A stretch of 64,000 nucleotides of DNA from NCBI GenBank assembly GCA_003342895.1, contig PTFA01000160.1, positions 1,776,156 to 1,840,155 on the forward strand. The letters run 5' to 3'. Of this stretch, positions 1 to 11,402 are shown piece after piece. The notes below the pieces were generated by a model, which made no database searches, was not told where the DNA came from, and saw only the letters and a list, made by a program, of their open reading frames with translations. Position 1 is the first letter of the stretch; each line of letters starts with the position of its first letter. Made by a program: the position numbers and the translations under genes. The stretch comes from Casuarius casuarius. Lineage: Eukaryota; Chordata; Aves; Casuariiformes; Casuariidae.

Positions 1-6
1 CACCCG

Positions 7-29
7 CCCCGGCCCCGGCCCCGGCCCCG
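7..29. repeat. (CCCCGG)n hexanucleotide run, about 3.8 units
   Basis: Three perfect CCCCGG units followed by CCCCG. The complementary strand reads (GGGGCC)n, with four G-runs that could fold as a G-quadruplex. The run may be longer outside the window, since only six bases precede it. Confidence 0.85.
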
Positions 30-55
30 CGCGGAGGAGCCAGGGCCGCCCCCGC

Positions 56-63
56 GGGGCGGG
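56..63 (+). promoter_or_regulatory. GC box (Sp1/KLF-type)
   Basis: GGGGCGGG within the CpG island. It matches the Sp1/KLF core exactly, but such motifs are expected in DNA this rich in G and C, so function is inferred. Confidence 0.4.
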
Positions 64-240
64 CGCCGTGTGCCCCCGGCGTGCCCAGCCCCCTCCCCTC
101 GGATACCGACCCTCGTAGCGGGATTCACACGGCTGGGGGGAGTTCGGGAAAACCATCGCGTTTTGGTACCCACTCGCACAGCGTTTGCGGATGTTTTGCA
201 GCGGGTCTCACTGCCCGTGCCCGGGTGGTCTCTAACCTCA

Positions 241-252
241 GCGCCTGCGCGC
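241..252. promoter_or_regulatory. NRF1-like site
   Basis: GCGCCTGCGCGC is close to the NRF1 palindrome GCGCATGCGC. Its position inside a CpG island fits the usual setting of NRF1 sites. No functional evidence is available. Confidence 0.35.
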
Positions 253-775
253 CCTCCACTCGGGGCCTAAGGAGGCCAAACGTCCGCTAGCGACCAGCTC
301 ACCACGGCTCCGCTTCCAGCTCCCGCTTCTCCGCGGCCGGGAACGATCCCCGCGCTGCAGCGCCGGGAAGCCCGTCTTGTGCGTGCTGCTGCTCGGGCCA
401 CGCGCGACAGGGGCGAACACCCATCGGCAACACTTTGTGTAGGACCTACCAAAAACAACACTTGAGCTCCCCTTGCTGGTTCTGTAACAGCAGCTCCAAA
501 GCAACCCCTAACGTGCGCCACTCCCAGGCAACCTGACAGTGGAACTACGCTCGTTCGAGGTACAGTGAAAAAGGCCCACTAATTTCAGCTCCTTTGGACA
601 CAAAAGGAAAAAAGTAATAATTTGTGCCAAATGGAGAAGAAGTGGAGCCAGTCAGAAAAAAAAGAAGAATCATGCTGAATCTGTTAAAGGCATTTTTACA
701 AGCTATAGAAGATAAAAACTGAAATACATCCAAGCAGAAGTTGGCACTGTCCTCCACGCTGCCTGAGCGGCGAGG

Positions 776-967
776 AAACCCTACCTCCTGCCAGCCGAGG
801 AGACGGGAGACGCAGCGGTAGTGCGGACGGGACGGGCGGCGTTGGGCAAGCCCGCGTACCTCGCTGCTGCCGCTGGCGTCGGGGCGGCAGGAAAGCAGCG
901 TGCAGGACGCTGCCGCCGCTCACGCGGTCGTGGTCCCGGGACTCTGCCTTGCTCCTCCCGACGCCCG
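776..967 (+). other. GC-rich candidate first exon (noncoding or 5' UTR)
   Basis: A second CpG-rich block follows about 235 bases of AT-richer DNA (541-775). It ends in GCCCG|GTGAGG, a good match to a vertebrate splice donor, with the cut after 967. The arrangement suggests the first exon of a rightward transcript starting near 780, possibly divergent from a leftward transcript at 1-540. No conserved peptide is evident. The 113-codon minus-strand frame across the block is proline/arginine-rich low-complexity and typical of GC-rich chance frames. The transcription start and any downstream exon are unknown. Confidence 0.3.
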
Positions 968-1010
968 GTGAGGAGGGCTTGCAGGGAGACCTGAAGGCTT
1001 CGGGCAAGGG

Positions 1011-3639
1011 TGGAACAGCGACGTTTTTTAGTACCAAGTCATATAACCCTGAAAATAATAAAGAAGCACAGCTAAAAGTTCAAAAGGTAAAAACAGAGGG
1101 AGATACTGTAACATGTATGCATAGCGTCTATTTAAATACTCCTAAACCTCAGCAATCCCACCTGAACCCTGGGGCAGGCCTGGCTCAGGCTCAGCGTGGG
1201 CTCCCTCTCCAAAAGGCCCTGGGACCGATGCACGGCCGAGAGCCGCCGGCCCGGCGACTCGCACGTAGCCCTGCGAATAAAAGAGAACCGCAGCTGGAAG
1301 CGTGGAAAGATGGCTCTAGGGAGAGGTCAGAGGTGCTTCGGAGGGCATGAAGAAACCAGCAGAGACCAGGCGGCAGCCTCTGTGGTTGAGTGTTAACCAC
1401 GTTACAAACTGTCCTTGGGCACGTGAGAAAAAGCCCCCTGTGAGACACCTGCCTGTGCAGCAGGCTTCAATACGTCTGAGAGGTGTTTCCTGCAGAAATA
1501 AGTTCATATGCATTGCTTTTCAAAAAACTGATATAAAATGTTAATCACCTTTTTTGGAATGTTTAGTACCATTAGTTCAGCGAGCTTTCCTTTCCACACC
1601 CAAGGATACACGAGCCCGCTCCGTGCAGCAGCTACGAGCAGTGGCGGCCCACCTTTGAAGGCAGGAGCCTCGAGGCACGAAGCCCAGGTTCGCAGCTGAA
1701 CCCTACGACGGTAGCCCCTGTAAACGATGCAGAAAACCGTCCTGAAAGATCTCCTCTTGCCACACGTCCATGCAGCTACCTGCCAAGTCGATCTGATTTA
1801 CAGGGTCTTTACTCCTTCAGCCTCCAATAGCTGTCAAGCCTCAGGAGCAAAAACACCGACTGGAAAACACGAAGGGGAGGACTCTGACGACGAGCATCAG
1901 GAGGTGTACCACAGAAAGCTGGGGATCAGAGATGCAGTACAGTATCGCTTAGGAAAGAGATGGGTACGCATGATAAACAACGACTGGATTATTCACACAA
2001 GCAGTGTTAAGAACCTCACTCACCACCGTTCTCACCAAGGAAGGAATATCCTTAATTTCTACACACCAGAACACTAAGAGCTATGAAGACCTAGGTACGA
2101 GTGAGGCTCTTTATGCCGAAATAGCCTTTTCTGTCTGGCGCTGGGTATTTCTGTGCCTTTCGTGTGCATGCCTAGCTGTCTGTCTTTTGGTTTAGTGCTC
2201 GTCCTGCTACTCCTGGTGTTCCAGCTTTTTCCTGCGTCTGCAAAATCTGCGTGTGCGTGTTTCCCACAGTCGCGAGGCTGCTGCCCTTTGTGAGTTTTGT
2301 GAGTCTGTGAGATGCTAATCACAGAGACATCCATAAAGAAAGACTGCAAAATGGTTTATGTTCCTCTCGGTTTACAGAGCCAACACTTTAGTTTTGACTT
2401 ATTGTCTATTTGGTTAAGATACATTATTTTAGAAGCAATTTTGTGATTAGATCTTCACATAAATTCAAAGAAGTCAGTCATTTTTCTTTTTACTTTTCTG
2501 AAACGGCTTCTTGTGAGCACTTTATTTTCCTGGTATTTGCAGATTTCTTTCTAAAATTGTTAAAAGTTAATGGATTTTCTGGGTGTGTGTTAGTTTGGCT
2601 GTGCATGCTATTTTTTTAAAGTCTTCAAACATTTTAATCTTAAATCTTAATACTTGGTTGAACAAGGAAAATATTTACCGCAAATGCACTTAAGATGGGT
2701 AGAGAGTATTTTATGTGCAGTTAGTATCGTATAAATATTAAAATGTAACTTTCCTTAAGGTTTCAAAGTTGTTTTACTAGTTTCATTAAAGCCGAGTTAA
2801 ATCCTTTTCATAAAATTACTTTCCACAGTTTAGAAGTCAACCGCAATATCAGCTTACATCTTAAATTCTGAGAGTTAAACTCTAACATAGTAAAATAGGC
2901 AGAGTTTATGGAAAAAACAGCCAGAAACTGCACAAATGTATAATTTTTCTGGATGTAAACTAAGCTGTAGTTTCGATTATCAAATTAGTAGAAAACGAGC
3001 AGCAGAACGATCCCATGTATTTTTCAGATAAGTGCCTTTCTTTTAAACGAGTCTGTGCTTCACTGTAGAACAATGCTGAGAAACGTGTACGGGATCTTTC
3101 CCTTGGACCCTTTGTGTGGCCACGCCATACTGCTTGAAACTAAGGTATTTGGGCATTTTATTGCTAAAATACTGAGGCGGGCTGAAAGTATTTTTTTCAG
3201 TTTACTGTCTATCAAATACTAAAGTCTTTGTTTTTAATGTTCTAGTGTTTTGTGGGCTTTTTTCATTAAATCTGAGGTTAAGAATTATAATACATTATTT
3301 TCGGTCATGCAAAATAACATTAAAATATGTCATTGGTGTAGACATCTACATCTAAAAGTACTGCAATTTAATTTAGATAGATTTTGTAAGACGTACAGAC
3401 AATATCAACTGTTTTTATAGAGCAAAGCTGAGACAAGATCGACACTTATTCTCCTAACTAGATGAGTAATTTTGATAGAAAATTAGCTGGGAGGGAAAAT
3501 CTGCTATTTTTTCACAAATCAGTTTCTTTCTGTGCTATACATAACTTTCATTAGAAATAATGACTCCAAGAAAAATCCAGCATGATGGGCTTATCTGTAC
3601 ATTTTGTAGCACATGTTCACTTAGGCTATCGGAGCTTTG
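1011..3639. other. no recognisable gene; AT-rich from about 2350
   Basis: No known repeat or gene is visible. Open frames at 949-1350 (+, 133 codons) and 1727-2077 (+, 116 codons, with an acidic GEDSDDEH stretch near its middle) have no recognised family and no convincing splice boundaries. From about 2350 the DNA is distinctly AT-rich with frequent stops in all frames. Confidence 0.6.
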
Positions 3640-3825
3640 TGGAAAGAGAAGGGGAAGGGAAGCGGGCTGCCGCACAGCAGGGAGGAGATGCTACCGAAAC
3701 GCACCGCTCGCAGAGCAGCGGGGAGCCGGCAGCCTTGCTGCGCGCTGCGCGAAGATGAAGCGGGAAGGTGCCTGCGCGGTACGACAGGGACCTGCTGCCT
3801 GACGGCGCTGCTGAAGGTCTCGCAG
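3640..3825 (+). other. GC-rich exon-like patch ending in a strong donor
   Basis: An isolated CpG-enriched stretch inside AT-rich DNA ends in TCGCAG|GTAATT, close to the consensus donor, with the cut after 3825. Open frames cross it on both strands (3560-3802 + and 3626-4054 -), but none matches a family I know. It could be the first exon of a noncoding RNA, or a small orphan CpG island. The left boundary is only approximate. Confidence 0.25.
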
Positions 3826-3860
3826 GTAATTCCAGCTGCTCCTGCCCGGCTCTGCTCCCG

Positions 3861-6800
3861 ACTCTGGGACATGTTAGAAATCTGTCTCCGTTTTCTTTTC
3901 TGTTGGGCAACATGGAGGCACAACTTTCAGCACGTTTTGTTATTGCACGTTTGTATTTGTTATTCTGAATACGTTCATCTGAGTAACATATCACATGATA
4001 ATACATGGCACATTGAAATAGGCGGTTTTTATAGTGGGGGGAATAAAGAGACATAAATGAGATGTCAATAAAATGTTTAATATAACTTTAAGAGAAAGAT
4101 CTTTTTTTTGTTGTATACAAAATGCATATTGATAAAAAAGATTAAAAACCAAGAATCTATTTTTATGCCTAAGCTTAATACACTTTCTAAAAATAAATTA
4201 AACTTGAAAACATAGTATTAATCTTTGTATTTGCTCCCAGAATCATAAAGAAATTTTGGTTATTTGCCTGGAGGAAGTCAATACTTCAGCAGCTAAAATT
4301 AAAGTTACTGAAAAGTTAAATCATTTCTTCCAAGTGTCTTATTGTGGGTCAGACAGAATTTTTCATTTTAGTCCATTCAGCTAGTCCAGTTCAATAACTC
4401 ATGCATTCAAAGCTGAGAAAGGCAGGAGAAACCTTCTGTTTCTAGTCTGTGGTCAAAAACGAGATGCAGCTAGATGAGATCTACTGGTTTTAAAATTGGG
4501 AAGGACATGGGAACCATGTGCAGTCAATGCCATATATGAAATGCGGATGCTGCTTTATTTATTTAAGAAATCAATTGTTTTACATGTTAATAATAAACCT
4601 CTTTGTACATGCTCAGAATTTAATGGCATTTTCTTTAGCTATTTAAACATTCTTAAAATTCTGCACATATATTTTAATTAATTGTGTTACAATTAAGAAA
4701 CATATCATTCAGTTTTCTAATATAATAAATGAATAAAATAAAAAATGTGAAAAAATGTTAAACAAGATATAATTCAATGTTTGCAGTATTGTTTCTTTTA
4801 TCTAAATAGGGAATTAAAACTCTTGATATTAATTGACCTTCTATTAGCCTGACCTGTAGGAGTTTAGGTAACTGGCGAGTTGTGTGTGTACTGGATATAA
4901 AATCACACACGACCACATCAGGTAAATCTGTGCTTAGCTATAAAACTGGGTGTTTGTTTACATGTTCATTTGTATGTTTTGGATGGGAAGAACGTTAATG
5001 CTATGCATTATGTACACTTGTATAATTTGCAACATGAAATAGAAATTTTAATAGAGGAACCCATTTACAAGTTTTTAAAGATATTTTTCTCTATCCCCAT
5101 ATTAAAAAATCAGCTTGCCTGTCTTAGATTATTTCAGTTGTATGTATATCACAAGCAGTTTCTTCATTAAAAATATTAAAAAGGACACTTTTTGTTTTTG
5201 CTTTAAAGTTAGGCATATCTTAAGCATAACTAAGAAAATGGAAGCAAACTGTTATTTCATGTACTTCATGTTAGAAACTTTTGTGCTCACCGTACTGTAT
5301 GTACACATCTGGATTTGTTACATATACCCAGTAGAGACTAAGCATATAATTAGAATCTCTTTGGCTGCATGGCTGTATACCCTTTACGGTGCTAAAATTA
5401 GAAAGGACTTCATCTAAGGAATAACTTATTACTAATATTAGATCAACAGAAAGATAGGCCAAATAGAATACATGAAAATTTGACATAAACATTTACAGCA
5501 CTTTAAAACCAGTTGTGTGTTAGCTCTACTGTATTCCTACAGCTTCTGTTTCAATGATAACATAAGCTTGTTTACCAATAAAAATGTCTAATATTTGCTT
5601 TCTAATGACTTTCATACAGGACCAAATCATTTATATGTTAGATTATCAAAAAGAATATTAAAACATTCATTTATCACTCAGATACAGAGAAAAGCAATAT
5701 GAGGGATTTTAGTTAACACTTGAAAGAATAAGCTTCCACTTTTCCTTCCCAAGCCCCTCTAGCTTTTCAATGATTTTTTCTTTTAGATCTGTTTTATCAT
5801 TCCTAAGGATGCCGCCTCCTGTCAATCAGCAGTTCCCAGTTTGTGCCCGTGTACTGTACCTCCTGGGTCTTCCCCATCTGTCGATGGCCCTTCTCATGAG
5901 GGATCAGCTGGTGACAGGAGTGAGGTCGGATCCTGGAAGAACAAATGTGTAAATATGAAATGAAACGTAATTTTTTTGCATCTGTCTTGTCATTTGCAAT
6001 TAAAGGGAGAAGGCACTGCGCAGGCTCCGGCACTGCCAGAGGGACAGACATGACTTCCAAAGACACGTTACCCGTTCACTGCTCTGGAAAAGGGCAGCGT
6101 TTGCTTCCTACTGCCTTCCGAGGAAACCCACCTGCAGCCTGCATTCACCCTGGCCCTGCTTATGCATAAAGATACAGATGGAAAGGATTAAACGTGTGTT
6201 TTAATCCCCAGCTTTTATGCACGCTTTATCTAAAATACCCATATATTTCCCAGTGTGCCTGTGGTTCCCAGCAGCACGTGCTGTCCAGGGTTAGCCTTAG
6301 ACAACGTGGAGCCCCAAGCAGGAGTCAGATGAGCCGTCTAAACTATTCTAAAACGCAGATTTGTGAATCTCTCCCCTCCTCCTGAGGACCTATTTTGAAG
6401 CCCATCCAACCATTCCCCGCGTCCAAGCCCTCATGTCCTCCATCCTCCTGCCACACCCCCCCCCAATACGAGTTTCACTTCTGGGCCTTCTTCCCTCCTC
6501 TTTTTCCCCAATACTGTGCCTCCCATGAAAAAGAAGTAAGCAAACAACTTCTCTCTTCCCATTTTCATGTATTTATTTAGTGCTACGGACCTCAAGAGGA
6601 CAGTTAAAATTTTTAAAAAGTTTTTTAAAAAAGTATGACAATATTCATGCTAATATTATATATCATTGCCCTTCAGAATCCTGATCATACTCACATCTTA
6701 ATGATTCACCTCAGTTTCCCATGAAAGGTGCTTTAAGAAGCAAATGTAAAACATTAATCAGAAAAACCTGTTACTGATGGTCAGTGAGATGAAACCCTTC

Positions 6801-7237
6801 ACAGTACTGATAACGCACCTGTAAGTCAGCACCAGACACAGCAGAAGGTCAGTCACTATCACCAATTAATGCTGGTGATAAAACTGCTCTCAGGACAGCT
6901 GTATACCATTGCATCCCTTAACGAAACAACCCCTTTACCCTCCCTTTTTCATTAACTGCTTCATCAGTGGAAGCCTCATCTACTTTATTCCACTGAAGCT
7001 GTTACATAAACTTTTCCTATGCACTTTCTCTAGCTTGTTTCCGTATTGTTAGTACCAGAGGGGCTTTTGGCACTGTTTCCAGTAAGAGTATCTACATACT
7101 CACAAAGCTAAAAGCTTAACTCTTCCAGCTCTTACTAGCAGTTACTATTTCAAATCTTTCTTAAAAAGTCAGTTCTCTGAAATCCTGCTTTTCGTTACAC
7201 TGGCTAAAATCCTTTCACTGTTTTACCACGAGTAGCA
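3861..7237. other. AT-rich noncoding DNA
   Basis: Very AT-rich up to about 5760, with stops in every frame. 6360-6510 is pyrimidine-rich and includes a run of nine C (6456-6464). A short tract near 6695-6740 contains CCTCAGTTTCCC, as in MIR elements, but is too short to call. No gene seen. Confidence 0.6.
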
Positions 7238-7293
7238 TCCCCAGGAGAAACCTCCCCAGGAGAAACCTCCCCAGGAGAAGCCTCCCCAGGACC
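7238..7293 (+). repeat. 15-bp minisatellite, about 3.7 copies
   Basis: The unit TCCCCAGGAGAAACC is repeated at 7238-7252, 7253-7267 and 7268-7282 (one A to G change), then a partial copy to 7293. The unit length is a multiple of three, so one frame stays open through the array. There is no sign that it is coding. Confidence 0.9.
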
Positions 7294-7352
7294 ACACGCT
7301 CACCGTCAGGGCAAGAGAGAAGGGAGCGACAGCTGCCCGTAGGGAGGCTGCC

Positions 7353-7366
7353 AGAGAGAGAGAGAG
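7353..7366. repeat. (AG)7 microsatellite
   Basis: Seven uninterrupted AG dinucleotides, 60 bases after the minisatellite. Confidence 0.85.
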
Positions 7367-10300
7367 ATTCTTATCCCGTGGTGACAAATGCCAGTCAGAC
7401 CCAATTATCTGCTACTTCTATTTAGCGTGACAGTGAAAATGGCTATGCAGAGACTTAATTTTACTCATCTGGAACTTCCACCTTCTCTTGGAGGTCAGAG
7501 GGGGTAATTCTCCAAGGAAGCTTTCCCTGGCAAGCAGCTGCATTCGATCAGGAGTTTTATAACAGATAAAAATGCTCTCTGCAGACATTATCCAATTGCT
7601 TATCCCTAAAAAGATCAAGGAGGCATTGGCCTTTCAGAAGGGGAGAGAGAACAGCACAGGGGTTTCCTGCATTAGCTGACACACAGTTGTCAGGCGTTCC
7701 CGAGGAAATCCTTGCACCGACAGTTTATAGGTACAGGGACAGGCTTCAGTTTGCAGCTGCGATGCAAGCTTTGCACATTTCAAATCGATCCTCATCTTTG
7801 TGCAGTATTTTAGCTGGCTCAGAGAGTTGGCTTAAAGTTAAAATTAAACACAGCAACCAGGAAACTCCGGTAACACCACTCCTTAAAAGATGGTGTGCAC
7901 GAGAGAGCTGAGGTTGGCTTCCACTGATGAAGGGGCTTCCCAATATGTAATCACGCGTAAGGCTAACTATATAATGGAATTGCTTCAGTAATAAAATCCC
8001 TTGGGATTCTTTTTCTAATTCTATTTACTAAGAACCTCTCTCTTCTTAGGCTTTCCTTTTCACATGACTTAAACATGCCAGAGTAAGATTTGGCAGCAGA
8101 GGCTTAGCACCTGGATTTGTAAGACTTCTATTCTAAGTATCTTCTACTGCTGGCATTTATTCCAAGGAGTAACTTTTCACGATTGCAGGCCTATTCAGCG
8201 TCAACGGGGATATCAGAATCTGGCTCAGATTGATCAGTGCTCTGTAAATATAATAGGAAAGCAGCTATAAATATGCCTCAGTTTGTGCTGAAGGCTAACA
8301 AACAGTAAATTGAGGACGGTTACTTATTCTTGAATGCAAATGCTGTGAGAAATTAGAACATTTCCTTCGCCACTCTGACCAAAGGCAGTACATTTTCTTG
8401 TATGTAATTTTTAGTTTCTTTCCAAAATGAAGTCATACATCTCCCCGAAACCATCTCCAGAGACCTGATTGTGCCAGTCTACAGCATATGAAAATGCTTT
8501 TAAAACTTTTGCCTTTAAACTAATTACTGGAGAAAGTTTGTTTAAACCTCGTCTGCAAAATTGCTATTTGAGCTTAAGCACTGAAATTGTCATTGCTTTT
8601 TGAATATTTTAGATTTTATCATCAAGATTTCAGCAGCTTAAAACTGCAGTAGCCATCTCATTTCAAATCATTTAGGCCTTGGTATAGGAAATAGTATTAG
8701 TATGGAGTTAACTTTAGGCAAAGCATTGTTGCGTTCAAGTCTCTGCGGCTTCTAATCTTAAAATTCAGCATGTGTCCACCATGCTTTATGGGATCAGAGC
8801 CTTGGGAAAGATGGAAAGCTCATTATATTCTGTGAAAAGACTTTTCTACCTTTCAGTGATTTGCAGCGGGGCTCCCGTAGCAGGAAACAGTGCAGAGGGC
8901 ATGACGGGCATTTTCTGTTTGGGGTGCAAGTAACATGCACAGCAATCGGTGCTGACTTGTTTGGTCTTCAGTTGAGTTGTACACGGGAGCTCCGTCCTTG
9001 TCTGACCAGCGCGGTCACTTGCTGCACTCGGTTCCTCCACCGAGCCAAAACCTCCCACCGAAGCCGACGGTGCTGCCGTAACGCGTAGAGCTGTCTGGCT
9101 GAGGAGAATTATACTGGGCACGGGTTCAAGACTGTGACTTTTTAAAAACATAATTATACAGCTGTAAAGGGGAAACTTATACATGTCACCTTAGGAGATC
9201 TGAAGAAGCGCTTGCAAAAATCTCATGTTTTTTTCTTCCCCCATCCTAGCAGTTTAAGAAATGAGATTCAGCTCTCCACAAGCCCTGCCACATGTAAGCA
9301 GCAACACTCCCGCCTGAGCGGGCAGGCTAGGAGCACATCTGAAACTTCAGTAAGGGTGTCCGGCTGAAAGCAGTGGGGAAGACAGGAGGATAGTTACCAT
9401 ATACGTAAGTACAGCACGGTGCAGGCTTCCCGTGCCCTCTCTCACATACGCTCGAGAGATCAGCCTTCTTTGAGAGCGAGCAATTTCACTCCTATTGCCA
9501 CAGTCAGCATTTTGCCTCTCATTGACACGGACACCTAGAGATATCAGAAAACCTGTAAAAAGGTTTTAGCAATAAAAAAATCAAAATGGAGCAATTCTAA
9601 CGAACATGGAACTTACCATCAACATTTACAACTTATTAATATCCCAGAAAACTGGACTGCCAGGAAGAATTTCAGATGAGGGTCAGCCATCAGTGGCATT
9701 TACTGGGATACTGTCCCCGGGAGGAAATGGATGGAAGTTCCCACCCTCTCTCAGAAAATCACCTACGCTCTCTTCTGCCAGCCCTCTGGATACCGGCCAT
9801 GTCGGATGTCTTTCTTTTGGTTTGGCAGGTGGCACAGGTAGGGTCCCTAAAAGCATGAGGGAGGTGGGGAAAGAAGGGGGTAGATTGTACCTCTGGATCA
9901 CAGGGTAGCCGGCCCCATATTTGGGATCTCCAGCAATCTCACTTTCTCCCAAACTATCAACATTCAACCCGGTTAGTGGAGAGATCAGCGCTGATTTCTT
10001 TGTGTGCGGGATGGGGGCTCTCGCACCTCACCATAACGTCTCTCCATCGAGGGTTCGGTTTGCTCACCAGAATGCAGTTTCTCAGATGTTACGGGAACCT
10101 CTGACCTACCTCGGGGAGACATACACGGCAGACCACTACAGAGCAAAGTATTTTGAATCCAAAGTGTAGTCCCTAGATGTGAAAGAAAAACCAGTGCAAA
10201 TACGGAGAGGTGAATCCATATTCAAGCCAGGTTCAGATTTGTAGCCTTCAGAGATTTCATCTCGTTGATCAAATGGGTAGAAAACTGTCAGACATCTCTG

Positions 10301-10410
10301 CTTCTGCCATTCCTGTGGCTTCCCCCTTCATGAGCTGCAAAACGCTTTACTACCTTTTTTCGAATTAAACCTTACTGCAGATGTGAAAAGAAGGAAGTAG
10401 TGATGCCACT
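7367..10410. other. no recognisable gene
   Basis: Mixed-composition noncoding DNA. Short open frames occur on both strands at 8846-9184 and 9606-9967 but overlap each other, have no family resemblance and no clear splice pair. No repeat recognised. Confidence 0.55.
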
Positions 10411-10525
10411 AATTATTCCAGCTTTCCACGCAGGGAAATGGGAGGCACACAGGTAGTGGTATGACCTGGTACCGATCACGTGGCGAGTCACTGGCAGAGC
10501 TGGGAACAGCCCTCACATCTTTCCT
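10411..10525 (-). repeat. MIR-like SINE fragment, antisense
   Basis: Read on the plus strand the segment follows the order expected of an inverted MIR: a GGGAAATGGGAGGCACAC tract (like 'GGGAAACTGAGGCACA'), then TGACCTGG, then AGTCACTGGCAGAGCTGGGA, the reverse complement of the MIR core. The element is therefore on the minus strand. It is diverged, as expected for an ancient amniote SINE. Confidence 0.7.
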
Positions 10526-11187
10526 CTGTCTTTCTTGTACTCTGACTCCAAGCTTTTTCCATTTATTGCTTATTTCAAATTGGTCATGTTTAGAAAAATT
10601 CTTATCTGGGTATATCAGATTTCTTCTCCCTCAGTCAGTCCCAGAGGTGGCTCGTTCAACACACAGAGTAGGATTCTTCCGATTGATAGCTTGGCCAGGT
10701 CAAATAAATACAAAAAATCCAGCTCTGTTCTCTCCCATACTCCCCAACCATCACTGACAGTGAAGGAAAGCAGAACTCGGTCTGCTCTTCTCTAGCTGCA
10801 TTGGCCTCTTTGCCATCCAGAAGGTAGAAGAAAAACTCAGGCTTGCCAGCAGAGCAAGAAACAAAATATCCTGAGAGAACAGTATTAAAAAGAACTTATT
10901 CCCTGGCACTCCCTCTGCTTTAGGGATCATGCAATATTTTGGAGATGACCCACTCTCAACTTGAATTTGATACTTTTTTCAATCTTATTTTCCCACTCTC
11001 TCAATAGCATGTATTGAGGTAATTTGTATCTGTTCCTAATTTTTTTAAAGAGTGAATTTTTAAGTCCCCTATAGCTATTTATAAGAGACTTTCACCATAG
11101 GCTTAGCCTTGATCTGTGGATGTGATTGAGATTTGCCCTGCAGTTCAGAGAAAGCCAAGGGACGAAAAAAATAACTGATGATGGACT

Positions 11188-11260
11188 TGATCCTGCATTA
11201 CCGAAACCAACAGGCACTTTGCGTGACTTCATCAAGAACAGAGTAAGATCCTATTCAGGG
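11188..11260. repeat. fragment related to the neighbouring palindromic element
   Basis: The segment begins TGATCCTGCATTACCGAA and ends near GTAAGATCCTATTCAG, with CACTTTGCGTGACTTCA inside. This recalls an ancient, high-copy palindromic repeat seen in turtles, crocodilians and birds (pattern GATCCTGCA...TGACTTCA...GGATC). It lies directly upstream of the clearer palindrome at 11283-11402. The relationship is recalled, not searched. Confidence 0.4.
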
Positions 11261-11282
11261 TTGGGGGAGATACTGAAGAGCC

Positions 11283-11402
11283 CTGATCCAGCAAGCGCTT
11301 CAATATGTTTTCATCTTTAAAACTATGAATAGTCCCACTGAACTCCAGGAGATGCTCATGGGCTTAAAGTTAAGTATACACTTAAGTGCTTTGCTGGATC
11401 AG
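11283..11402. repeat. imperfect palindromic transposon-like element, 120 bp
   Basis: The ends are perfect 12-bp inverted repeats: CTGATCCAGCAA on the left and TTGCTGGATCAG on the right. Complementarity continues inward with mismatches through the CACTTAAG...CTTAAAGTTAAG arm, so nearly the whole element could fold into one hairpin. The right arm resembles a common sauropsid motif (CTTAAAGTTAAG...AAGTGCTTTGCTGGATC). It could be a non-autonomous foldback or MITE-like DNA element; no coding capacity and no obvious target-site duplication were seen. Confidence 0.65.

Larger units (their letters stand above)
1..540. promoter_or_regulatory. CpG island at left edge, probable promoter region
   Basis: The first 540 bases are G+C-rich and CpG-dense, in sharp contrast with the AT-rich DNA that follows. 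They contain a GC box (GGGGCGGG, 56-63) and an NRF1-like near-palindrome (GCGCCTGCGCGC, 241-252), both common in TATA-less housekeeping promoters. On the minus strand CGTG|GTGAGC (boundary 303/302) would make a serviceable 5' splice site, so a minus-strand first exon leaving the window to the left is possible. The several overlapping open frames here are what CpG-rich DNA produces by chance, and none resembles a protein I know. Function as a promoter is inferred from composition only; the gene served is not visible. Confidence 0.7.

Noticed and set aside
6695..6740. MIR fragment
   Set aside because: Only CCTCAGTTTCCC supports it, too short to separate from chance.
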